From NCBI RefSeq assembly GCF_014642675.1, contig NZ_BMIS01000012.1, forward strand, positions 341 to 64,340: DNA of 64,000 nt, in the 5' to 3' direction. Position numbers and translations under genes: made by a program. Under the pieces are notes generated by a model. It ran no database searches, was not told where the DNA came from, and saw only the letters and a list, made by a program, of their open reading frames with translations. Of the stretch, positions 18,725-25,730 are shown piece after piece. The stretch comes from Nesterenkonia cremea. Lineage in GTDB: Bacteria > Actinomycetota > Actinomycetes > Actinomycetales > Micrococcaceae. How positions within the stretch are numbered: the stretch's first letter is position 1; the number at the start of each line of letters is the position of its first letter.

Positions 18725-18791
18725 TTCGAGCGAGGCTGTGGCCCTTCTGGCGGCCGGCAGCCGCATCAGAAGAGCCGAAGCCTCGCTCGAA
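18725..18791. terminator. Long inverted repeat after purM
   Basis: Outer 13-bp perfect stem TTCGAGCGAGGCT (18725-18737) with complement at 18779-18791. Inner stem GGCCCTTCTG / CAGAAGAGCC has one mismatch, and the loop is GC-rich. It starts 17 bases beyond the purM stop and probably ends the purF-purM transcript. Confidence 0.65.
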
Positions 18792-18807
18792 TCCGAAAGT
18801 GAGGAAC

Positions 18808-19953
18808 TCAGGCGTAGGAGCCGCGCAGCAGCACGCCGCCGCCGTCCACGCCCTTGGCGCCCTGGACGAAGTCATCGTCCGCGCCGGAGACGTCCTCCGG
18901 GGAGTACTCGCTGACCTCACCCATGACCCAGGCGCTCTGACCTGCGGCGTTCAGGTGGGCCACGGCCGCATCGGCCTTCTCTGGGGCCACAACGGCCACC
19001 ATGCCCACGCCCAGGTTCAGCGTGCGCTCCAGATCGGCCTGGGGCACCCCGCCCAGCTCGGCCACCACGCTGAACACGGCAGGCCAGGACCAGGTGGAGC
19101 GGTCCACAGTGGCCATCAGGCCGTGGGGCAGCACGCGGGCCAGGTTTGCGGCCAGACCGCCGCCGGTCACGTGGCTGAAGCCGCGCACCGGCAGGTCCTC
19201 GCCCAGCGGTCCTTCTGTCGGGTCGCCGTTGAGTGCGGTGATCAGGTCCAGACAGGGCTGGGTGTAGAGGCGGGTGGGCTCCAACAGCTCCTCACCCAGG
19301 GTCCGGCCGAACTCCGGAACTTCGCGGCTCCAGTCCCAGCCTGCCGAGGAGATGACGCGACGGACCAGTGAGTAGCCGTTGGAGTGGATGCCGGAGGCCT
19401 TCATGCCGATGACCACGTCACCGGCGCGGACCCGCTCCGGGCCGAGTACGGCGGAGGCGTCCACCACGCCGGTGGCGGCACCGGCGACGTCGTACTCATG
19501 CTCGCCCAGCAGGCCTGGGTGCTCAGCGGTCTCCCCGCCCACCAGCGCGGTGCCGGCCTCTGCGGAGGCCTTGGCGATGCCGGAGACGATGTCGGCGATC
19601 CGCGTGGGCTCCACCTTGCCGCAGGCGATGTAGTCGGTCATGAACAGCGGCTTGGCGCCCATGACCACGATGTCGTCCACCACCATGCCCACCAGGTCGA
19701 AGCCGATGGTGTCGTGCTTGTCCATGGCCTGGGCGATGGCCACCTTGGTTCCCACACCGTCGGTGGAGGTGGCCAGCAGCGGGCTCGGGAGCCGCTTGAG
19801 CTCCGAGGCGTCATACAGCCCGGCGAAGGCTCCGACGCCGCCCATCACCTGGGGACCGTGGGTGGCCTCGATATGGGCCTTCATCAGTTCGACGGCACGG
19901 TCCCCGGCCTCCACGTCCACACCGGCGGAGGCATACGTGATGGGTTCGCTCAA
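18808..19953 (-). CDS. purM: Phosphoribosylformylglycinamidine cyclo-ligase (AIR synthetase)
   Basis: 381 residues. It catalyses step 5 of purine synthesis, the ATP-driven closure of FGAM to AIR. Family motifs are clear: the N-terminal ATP region STDGVGTKVAIA, GFDLVGMVVDDIVVMGAKPLFMTDYI read in two parts, GGETAEHPG, and SGIHSNGYSLVR. The C-terminal domain has FSHVTGGGLAANLARVLP. The start is a TTG three bases after the purF stop, with AGAAGG 8 bases upstream, so purF and purM are coupled. The last residues (GGGVLLRGSYA) extend slightly past the usual end. Confidence 0.96.
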   Translation of the reverse strand: MSEPITYASAGVDVEAGDRAVELMKAHIEATHGPQVMGGVGAFAGLYDASELKRLPSPLLATSTDGVGTKVAIAQAMDKHDTIGFDLVGMVVDDIVVMGAKPLFMTDYIACGKVEPTRIADIVSGIAKASAEAGTALVGGETAEHPGLLGEHEYDVAGAATGVVDASAVLGPERVRAGDVVIGMKASGIHSNGYSLVRRVISSAGWDWSREVPEFGRTLGEELLEPTRLYTQPCLDLITALNGDPTEGPLGEDLPVRGFSHVTGGGLAANLARVLPHGLMATVDRSTWSWPAVFSVVAELGGVPQADLERTLNLGVGMVAVVAPEKADAAVAHLNAAGQSAWVMGEVSEYSPEDVSGADDDFVQGAKGVDGGGVLLRGSYA

Positions 19954-19956
19954 GGG

Positions 19957-21516
19957 TCAGACCTTCTCTTTCAAGGGGCGTTCGTTCTCATCCAGTTCGA
20001 ATTCGGCGTCCGGGCCCGGCTCGCAGCCGGTCTGGGCGGGCTTGCCGGCACTGGGCTGTTCCAGCAGCAGCTTGCCGCGGCGCTCCTCCGGAGGAAGCTC
20101 GATCGGGTACTCCCCGGAGAAGCAGGCGGTGCACAGACTGGAGCGCGGCTGGCCGGTGGCGGCGATCATGCCGTCCTCGGAGATGTAGGCCAGCGAGTCC
20201 GCGCCCACGGCCTGGGTGATCTCCTCCATGGTGGCGCCGTTGGCGATCAGCTCCGCGCGGGTGGCGAAGTCGATCCCGTAGAAGCAGGGCCACTTGATCG
20301 GCGGGGACGAGATCTTCACGTGGACCTCCTTGGCCCCGGCCTCCTTGAGCATCCGCACGATGGCCCGCTGGGTGTTCCCGCGGACGATGGAGTCGTCCAC
20401 GACCACCACGCGCTTGTCCTTGACCACATGGGCCTGCACGTTGAGCTTCAGCCGGATGCCCAGCTGCCGCAGCGTCTGGGAGGGCTGGATGAAGGTGCGG
20501 CCCACATAGGAGTTCTTGATGAAGCCTTGGGCGAAGGTCAGCCCGGACTCCTCGGCGTAGCCCACCGCCGCGGGGGTGCCGGACTCCGGCACCGGGATCA
20601 CGATGTCCGCGTCGTGGGAGTCCTCGCGGGCCAGCTGGCGGCCCATCTCCACACGGGATTCGTAGACCGAGCGGCCGTTGATGGCGGCGTCGGGACGGGC
20701 CAGGTAGACGTATTCGAAGGCACAGCGGGCCGGTGCGGAGTCGGCGAACCGGTGGGAGCGCACGCCGTCGGCGTCGATGGCGATGAACTCACCGGGCTCG
20801 ATCTCACGGATCACCGAGGCTCCCACAGTGGCCAGTGCCGACTGCTCGGAGGCGACCACCCAGCCCCGCTCCAGCCGGCCCAGCACCAGCGGGCGCACGC
20901 CCTGCGGATCGCGGGCGGCGTAGAGCGTGTTCTCGGTCATGAAGACCAGGCAGAAGGCGCCCTTCAGTGTGGGCAGCAGGTTCAGCGCCTGCTCCTCCAG
21001 GTCCTCGCCGGGCTGATCCTTCAGCAGCGCGGTGACCAGGGCGGTGTCGGTGGTGTTGCCGTGGCCCAGCTCCCCGAAGGAGGGCTTGGTGCCGTGGCGC
21101 TCCACCAGTCGGTCGTAGAGATCGGCGGAGTTGGTCAGATTGCCGTTGTGCCCCAGCGCCACCGTGCCGAAGGGGCTGTCGCCCAGCGTCGGCTGGGCAT
21201 TGGACCACTGGTTGCCGCCGGTGGTGGAGTAGCGGCAATGCCCGACGGCGATATGGCCGTTCAGAGCATTCAGCGTGGACTCGTCGAAGACCTGCGAGAC
21301 CAGGCCTATGTCCTTATACACCCGGATGGACTGTCCGTCGGAGGCTGCGATGCCTGCCGACTCCTGACCGCGGTGCTGCAGGGCGTAGAGCCCGTAGTAG
21401 GTGAGCTTGGAGACCTCCTCGCCCGGGGCCCAGACGCCGAAGACCCCACATTCATCCTGCGGAAGCGGGTCCTCGTCGAGGAGATTGTGGTTGAGCCGGC
21501 CGTCAGCTCGGGTCAT
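19957..21516 (-). CDS. purF: Amidophosphoribosyltransferase
   Basis: 519 residues. It makes 5-phosphoribosylamine from PRPP and glutamine, the first committed purine step. The N-terminal glutaminase domain begins at Cys23 (ECGVFGVW) after a 22-residue propeptide, as in the Bacillus-type enzymes that are cleaved and carry a 4Fe-4S cluster; KWPCFYGIDF and LCTACFSGEYP supply likely cluster cysteines. The phosphoribosyltransferase domain has the PRPP loop VVVVDDSIVRGNT. It overlaps the small membrane-protein gene by 14 bases and is coupled to purM. Confidence 0.97.
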   Translation of the reverse strand: MTRADGRLNHNLLDEDPLPQDECGVFGVWAPGEEVSKLTYYGLYALQHRGQESAGIAASDGQSIRVYKDIGLVSQVFDESTLNALNGHIAVGHCRYSTTGGNQWSNAQPTLGDSPFGTVALGHNGNLTNSADLYDRLVERHGTKPSFGELGHGNTTDTALVTALLKDQPGEDLEEQALNLLPTLKGAFCLVFMTENTLYAARDPQGVRPLVLGRLERGWVVASEQSALATVGASVIREIEPGEFIAIDADGVRSHRFADSAPARCAFEYVYLARPDAAINGRSVYESRVEMGRQLAREDSHDADIVIPVPESGTPAAVGYAEESGLTFAQGFIKNSYVGRTFIQPSQTLRQLGIRLKLNVQAHVVKDKRVVVVDDSIVRGNTQRAIVRMLKEAGAKEVHVKISSPPIKWPCFYGIDFATRAELIANGATMEEITQAVGADSLAYISEDGMIAATGQPRSSLCTACFSGEYPIELPPEERRGKLLLEQPSAGKPAQTGCEPGPDAEFELDENERPLKEKV

Positions 21517-21793
21517 TCTGAGTCCTTGTCGCGGTGTAGGTGCGGGTGCGACGGCGGGAGCGCCGTTCCAGGAACAACCAGATGCCGGCCGCGACCGACA
21601 CCGTTGCCAGGGAGAGCACGAAGGTGAGGTAGCCGATCGATGCGGCCACTGTGTAGTCCTCGCTCGGACCGGTGACCAGTACGACGACGACGGCGGCCAC
21701 CAGCGCTGCCAGCACGCCGGCCACCAGGAAGGGGACCAGCTTGGGCGTGGGGCGGACCGTCACCTGGCGATCAGCTGGGACCTGAGAAGACAT
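21503..21793 (-). CDS. Small two-helix membrane protein upstream of purF
   Basis: 96 residues. Two hydrophobic helices (LVPFLVAGVLAALVAAVVVVL and a second at about 52-73) are separated by a polar GPSEDYT loop, and a basic RRSRRRTRT tail follows. A protein of this kind beside purF is common in Micrococcaceae and related families, usually annotated as an uncharacterised membrane protein. No function can be assigned. Its 3' end overlaps purF by 14 bases, so it shares that transcript. A TAGACT box lies 6 bases before the ATG. Confidence 0.7.
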   Translation of the reverse strand: MSSQVPADRQVTVRPTPKLVPFLVAGVLAALVAAVVVVLVTGPSEDYTVAASIGYLTFVLSLATVSVAAGIWLFLERRSRRRTRTYTATRTQNDPS

Positions 21794-21799
21794 GTCTTC

Positions 21800-21805
21800 A
21801 GTCTA
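21800..21805 (-). promoter_or_regulatory. -10 box of the purF operon (leaderless)
   Basis: TAGACT on the minus strand lies 6 bases before the ATG at 21793. It would drive the membrane-protein gene, purF and purM as one leaderless message. Confidence 0.45.
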
Positions 21806-21888
21806 CCGGCCTGCGAGCATCCCTGCTGTCCCCGGTCAGCGGCCCAGCATCCGCGCCGCTGAGGGCCCGGTCGCGTTCCGACGCCGGC

Positions 21889-22239
21889 TCAGCCGCGATC
21901 CGCGCGCCGGTTGGGGTGCGGCTCCTCGCCGGCCTGCCGCTCGGCGTCGTCGACCTGCTGCTCCGCATGTTCCAGGAGGCTGCCGCTCAGTGGGGCGATG
22001 AGCTCGGCGATATCGGTCTCCAGCGTCTGGGCCAGCCGCAGCAGCGCGCCCAGGCGGGGGTTGGCCGGGGTCTGCTTGGCCTGATCGCTCAGTCCGCGCT
22101 CCAGCAGGCTCAGGTGCTGCAGGGAGATGTCGGACTCGAGGGCGACGTGCTCCAGGGAGAAATGCCGGTCCTGGCGCAGCTGCCGCAGCCGCGCGCCGAA
22201 GGCGACGGCTTGCTCAGCACTGGGTCTGGGATTCGGCAC
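21889..22239 (-). CDS. XRE-family helix-turn-helix regulator
   Basis: 116 residues, a stand-alone Cro/CI-type DNA-binding protein. The HTH spans about 15-75: FGARLRQLRQDRHFSLEHVALESDISLQHLSLLERG in pattern, then NPRLGALLRLAQTLETDIAELI. A short insert (SDQAKQTPAN) widens the last turn. The C-terminus is polar and has no effector domain. The start is GTG at 22239 with TTTAGT six bases upstream and no ribosome site. It is divergent from the DUF5819/HTTM pair, whose promoter region it could control; that is only a positional hint. Confidence 0.8.
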   Translation of the reverse strand: MPNPRPSAEQAVAFGARLRQLRQDRHFSLEHVALESDISLQHLSLLERGLSDQAKQTPANPRLGALLRLAQTLETDIAELIAPLSGSLLEHAEQQVDDAERQAGEEPHPNRRADRG

Positions 22240-22439
22240 CCACCCACTAAAGTCTCGAGGTCAGCGAAAAGTCTTCAATGCATACATGGAATCTGCAGTG
22301 CCTATGTGTGCCGGAGACATGGCGAAGTGAGCGTTAGGCTGGCTCGGCAGAGGCCGCGCCACACACGCAGCGGGTGGCTGTACAGACTTTCGGTCCGTGC
22401 GCCCGTCCGCTCTCGGCCGTAGCCAGAAAGAGAGAAGAC

Positions 22440-23225
22440 GTGGACGATCGCTCAGCGGAACAGAGGCGGGCCCTGAAGAGGATCCCGCTGGGAGCACGGC
22501 TGTTCGCCGGACTGTTGGTGCTGGTCATGGCGGTGCACACTGTCATCATCGGCGTCTGGGCAGCCCCGCGGACCCCCATCCAGGATGAGATCGGATCGGA
22601 GAACGTCCGGTCCTATGTGCTGCCCTGGTTCGAGCAGAACTGGTCCATCTTCGCCCCCAACCCCCGCCGGGTGGCCGTGACCTTCGAGGTCCGGGCCATG
22701 ATCGAAGACCCGGAGACCGGCGAGGAGATCGTCACCGACTGGGTGGACATGGTTGAGGGAGAGGACCAGATCGTCCGCTACAACCCCGCCCCGCCGCGCA
22801 CCTCCAAGATCGCGCGGCGCACCACCGACAACCTGAACTCCGCTCGGTCGCCGATGAACGATGACCAGCTCAACCAGCTGCAGGCGAACTACGTGGAGGC
22901 CCCCGTCGAGCAGCTGCGAGACGACCTCCTGTCCATCGACGGCGGTGCCGACGCCGACCAGGTGGACGCCTACATGTCCCTGGACGAGGTGGCGGTCAGC
23001 CTGGCCACCGGGATGGCACATCACGCGTGGGAGGGCGAGATCGTCCACGTCCAGTACCGGACCACACATCGTCCGGCTCCCAGCTACGCCCAGCGCGAGG
23101 AGATGACCGTGGATGACACCGATCGCGGTATCCGTGAGTACGGCTGGCGCGCCCCTGCCGACCTCGCCGAGGAGCAGATCGAACTCTTCGAGCCCTATGC
23201 CCGGCAGGCAGGTGATCTCGGATGA
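22440..23225 (+). CDS. DUF5819 family membrane-anchored protein
   Basis: 261 residues. One transmembrane helix at about 20-42 (GLLVLVMAVHTVIIGVWAA) is followed by an outer domain carrying the family signature WFEQNWSIFAPNP. The rest is acidic with no catalytic motif I recognise. DUF5819 proteins are regularly encoded directly before an HTTM protein, as here, where the stop overlaps the next ATG by 4 bases. The role of the pair is unknown. The GTG at 22440 is chosen for the AGAGAGAAG site just upstream; an earlier frame to 22374 is less likely. A TAGGCT -10 box near 22349 would give a leader of about 85 bases. Confidence 0.8.
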   Translation: MDDRSAEQRRALKRIPLGARLFAGLLVLVMAVHTVIIGVWAAPRTPIQDEIGSENVRSYVLPWFEQNWSIFAPNPRRVAVTFEVRAMIEDPETGEEIVTDWVDMVEGEDQIVRYNPAPPRTSKIARRTTDNLNSARSPMNDDQLNQLQANYVEAPVEQLRDDLLSIDGGADADQVDAYMSLDEVAVSLATGMAHHAWEGEIVHVQYRTTHRPAPSYAQREEMTVDDTDRGIREYGWRAPADLAEEQIELFEPYARQAGDLG

Positions 23226-24280
23226 GCGCGCCGCAGAAGAGCCCCCTGCGTCAGGCCGCCGAGACCTCTGTGCTCCGCCCGGCCGAGGAATGGTCCCTGC
23301 GCGCCCAGGCCTGGCTGCTGCTGGGCAAGCACGCGCTCTACGGGCTCTCGGCGGCACGCATCCTGGTGGGTGTGGCGCTGCTGGGCCTACTGATCAGCAA
23401 CTTCGGCGATCGTTATGTGCTGTGGGGGCCGGCGTCGTTCTGGGCCGAACCCCACCGTGAGACCTCCGAGTTCGGAGCTCTGCTGGGGATCTTCTCCACG
23501 CAGAGCCCGGCCCTGTTCACCGTGTTCTACCTGGCGCTGATGGCCGTGACGGTGGCGGTGATCCTGGGTTGGCGGACCCGCCCGATGATCCTGCTGCTGG
23601 TCCTGGGCATGGCCGGACTGGTGGAGCGCGCCGACACCCTGGGGGATCAGGGCGACAACATCGCGCGCATCGGCCTGACCCTGATGCTGCTGATGAACGT
23701 GACCGCCCATTGGTCGCTGGACGCGCGCCGCCGGCGTCGGGCGCAGTCCCGCGGGCAGCTGAGCGTGTGGCAGAAGCTCTGGCACGGACTGCCGGTGCTG
23801 CCCCGGTGGATCACCGATCCGCTGCACAATGTGGGGCTGATAGCCCTGGCCTGCCAGATCTTCATCCTCTATACGGCCTCTGCACTGTTCAAGGTCCAGG
23901 GCGATCTCTGGCAGGACGGCACCGCGCTGCACTACCCGCTGAGCCTGCACGAGTACGGGGTGTTCCCCTGGCTGAACAGCGTGCTCACTGCGGATCCGTA
24001 TATGGTCACCGTGCTGACCTACGGCTCCATCTTCGTCCAGATGTTCTTCGCTGTGGGGCTGCTGCATCCGGTGACCCGCCGGCTGGCGCTGCTGGGGATC
24101 ATCTTCTTCCATGGCGGCATCGCTGTGCTGATGGGCCTGCCCTGGTTCTCCCTGGCCATGCTTGCCTTCGACGCCATCTTCGTGTCCTCGCTGACCTGGC
24201 GGCGTCTGCAGCTGCTGGTCAGGCGGAGCCGCGCCCATCGGCGTCGTCGGCGTCGATCCTCAGCCGCAGCAGCGGAATGA
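23222..24280 (+). CDS. HTTM domain membrane protein (vitamin K-dependent gamma-carboxylase-like)
   Basis: 352 residues with about eight hydrophobic helices. HTTM proteins share their membrane domain with vitamin K-dependent gamma-carboxylase. Characteristic parts are the first helix [15 protein letters not shown], the outer segment [10 protein letters not shown], the [20 protein letters not shown] helix read in parts, and [20 protein letters not shown]. The bacterial function is unknown. The C-terminus is a run of Arg and Ala ([14 protein letters not shown]) that overlaps the convergent sterol-carrier gene by 62 bases. It is coupled to the DUF5819 gene by ATGA. Confidence 0.85.
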   Translation: MSAPQKSPLRQAAETSVLRPAEEWSLRAQAWLLLGKHALYGLSAARILVGVALLGLLISNFGDRYVLWGPASFWAEPHRETSEFGALLGIFSTQSPALFTVFYLALMAVTVAVILGWRTRPMILLLVLGMAGLVERADTLGDQGDNIARIGLTLMLLMNVTAHWSLDARRRRRAQSRGQLSVWQKLWHGLPVLPRWITDPLHNVGLIALACQIFILYTASALFKVQGDLWQDGTALHYPLSLHEYGVFPWLNSVLTADPYMVTVLTYGSIFVQMFFAVGLLHPVTRRLALLGIIFFHGGIAVLMGLPWFSLAMLAFDAIFVSSLTWRRLQLLVRRSRAHRRRRRRSSAAAAE

Positions 24281-24635
24281 CGTCGCTGAGGTCCGCGCGG
24301 ATGCCCGAGGCGGAGATCTCGGAGGCTGAAGCGGCCTGCTCCCAGCTGCGCCGGCCCAGCGCCAGCTCCAGCCAGGTCTGAGCGGAGAGCTCCACGACGT
24401 TCGGCGGCGTACCGCGGGTGTGGGTGGGGCCCTCGATGCACTGGGTGACGCCGAAGGGCGGCACTCGGACCTCCACCGAGTTGCCCGGGGCGCGCTCGGC
24501 CAGCTCCTCGAGCAGGTGGCGCACTGCGGCCGCGGTCACCTTGCGTCCGGGATCCTCCCCGCAAGCCTGCGACGCCGACCACTGCTGAACTGCTGCCCGG
24601 CCCTGTTCCGCGCTGATCCGGCGTCGGGCCATCAC
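24219..24635 (-). CDS. Sterol-carrier-family protein (SCP2-like/MDMPI C-terminal type)
   Basis: 138 residues. It resembles small actinobacterial proteins called sterol carrier family protein: [15 protein letters not shown], a [21 protein letters not shown] strand pair read in parts, [17 protein letters not shown] and a final LSDVIPLLR strand. Such domains bind hydrophobic ligands or serve as the C-terminal half of mycothiol-dependent isomerases; no catalytic residue is seen. It is coupled to the upstream asparaginase gene by a 4-base overlap, and its 3' end runs 62 bases into the opposite HTTM gene. Confidence 0.7.
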   Translation of the reverse strand: MMARRRISAEQGRAAVQQWSASQACGEDPGRKVTAAAVRHLLEELAERAPGNSVEVRVPPFGVTQCIEGPTHTRGTPPNVVELSAQTWLELALGRRSWEQAASASEISASGIRADLSDVIPLLRLRIDADDADGRGSA

Positions 24636-25645
24636 AGGTGGGCGAGCAGCTCGGGGGAGAGGCGGATGCTGCCGACCTGCTCGCCGTCGATGCCGCCGGT
24701 GATGGGCCTGATGATCTTCTTCAGCACCGGGCCCAGCGCGTCCACCTCGACCACGCCCTGACCGGCCAGCAGAGACAGCGCCACCAGATTGGAGGCGCGT
24801 TGGCTGCCGTCGAGGACCTTCACCGCGGCCGTGGTGCCGTCCGGAGCGGCGACCACCAGCACGCCCTCGGCGCCGAGCTTGGCCAGCAGGCCCAGGTCTT
24901 CCATGACCACAGTGTTGGCCTCATTGCGGCCGTGGACAGCCCAGGGATAGTCGAGCATCGCCTGATTGACGGTGAAGGCGTGGACCTCGGCGTCGCGCCG
25001 GGAGGTGGCCGAGGCGACCGTGCCGAAGCCGCGGGCCAGCCCGGCCAGCGAGATGGAGGGGGCGGGGGCGCCGCAGCCGTCCACACCGACCACGCCGGGG
25101 GTCTCGCCGCAGTACTCCTCGATGACCTCCAGGGCCGACTGCTGCAGAGGGTGCTCCGGCTTGGTGTAGGTGGCCAGGCGCCAGCCCTGGGTGCGGGCGG
25201 CGGCAAGGAAGGCCACATGTTTGCCCGAGCAGTTGAAGGCCAGAGGTGTCTTCTGCTTGCCGGCCTCGATGTGGACCTTCAGGTCCAGGTCACGGGTGGG
25301 CAGCGCGGCCGGGCACCGCAAATCCGACTCCTCCAGGCCCTCATCGGCCAGGACCTGGGCGGCCAGCTCCTGGTGCTTCCGCGACCCCACGTGGGAGCCG
25401 CAGGCCAGCGCTACGGCCTCCGGGGAGATCAGCGCGCCGGCGCGCAGCGAGGCGATGGCCTGGAAGGGCTTGAGCGTGGAGCGCGGGAAGATCGGCTTCT
25501 GCGGGGCGCCCACGGACTGCAGGGTCTCGCCTCCGGGGCCGATCACCACGGCGGAGCCGATATGCCGGGATTCCACCGCCCCGGCTCGGGTGGCCACGGC
25601 GAGCTCGGCGGATTCTGCGACGGTTGCGGTGTCTGCGCTGCTCAT
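24632..25645 (-). CDS. Asparaginase, rhizobial-type (AnsA/PF06089)
   Basis: 337 residues. This thermolabile-type asparaginase family is unrelated to E. coli AnsB and hydrolyses L-asparagine to aspartate and ammonia. Conserved elements are [11 protein letters not shown] (the SxxK-like catalytic motif), [31 protein letters not shown] and the late ITGGIDG. The ATG at 25645 is preceded by a TAGACT -10 box seven bases upstream, so the message is likely leaderless. It is divergent from purDC across an 85-base gap. The link to purine synthesis may be nitrogen or aspartate supply, but that is only suggestive. Confidence 0.88.
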   Translation of the reverse strand: MSSADTATVAESAELAVATRAGAVESRHIGSAVVIGPGGETLQSVGAPQKPIFPRSTLKPFQAIASLRAGALISPEAVALACGSHVGSRKHQELAAQVLADEGLEESDLRCPAALPTRDLDLKVHIEAGKQKTPLAFNCSGKHVAFLAAARTQGWRLATYTKPEHPLQQSALEVIEEYCGETPGVVGVDGCGAPAPSISLAGLARGFGTVASATSRRDAEVHAFTVNQAMLDYPWAVHGRNEANTVVMEDLGLLAKLGAEGVLVVAAPDGTTAAVKVLDGSQRASNLVALSLLAGQGVVEVDALGPVLKKIIRPITGGIDGEQVGSIRLSPELLAHL

Positions 25646-25652
25646 GGGCTCC

Positions 25653-25658
25653 AGTCTA
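25653..25658 (-). promoter_or_regulatory. -10 box of the asparaginase gene (leaderless)
   Basis: TAGACT on the minus strand with exactly 7 bases to the ATG at 25645, the spacing expected if transcription begins at the start codon. Confidence 0.5.
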
Positions 25659-25717
25659 CGGGCGTCATCCCGCCGGCAGCCGCACTTCAACCGGCCTCGC
25701 GGCGGCCCCATTCCGGT

Positions 25718-25723
25718 TAGGCT
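25718..25723 (+). promoter_or_regulatory. -10 box of purDC (leaderless)
   Basis: TAGGCT with exactly 7 bases to the GTG at 25731. There is no ribosome site, so the fusion gene is probably leaderless. Confidence 0.5.
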
Positions 25724-25730
25724 GGTGCCT

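Noticed and set aside
19384-21627. A 747-codon plus-strand open frame across purM and purF
   Set aside because: Composition is Gly/His/Gln/Val-rich shadow coding with no recognisable domain, opposite two certain genes.
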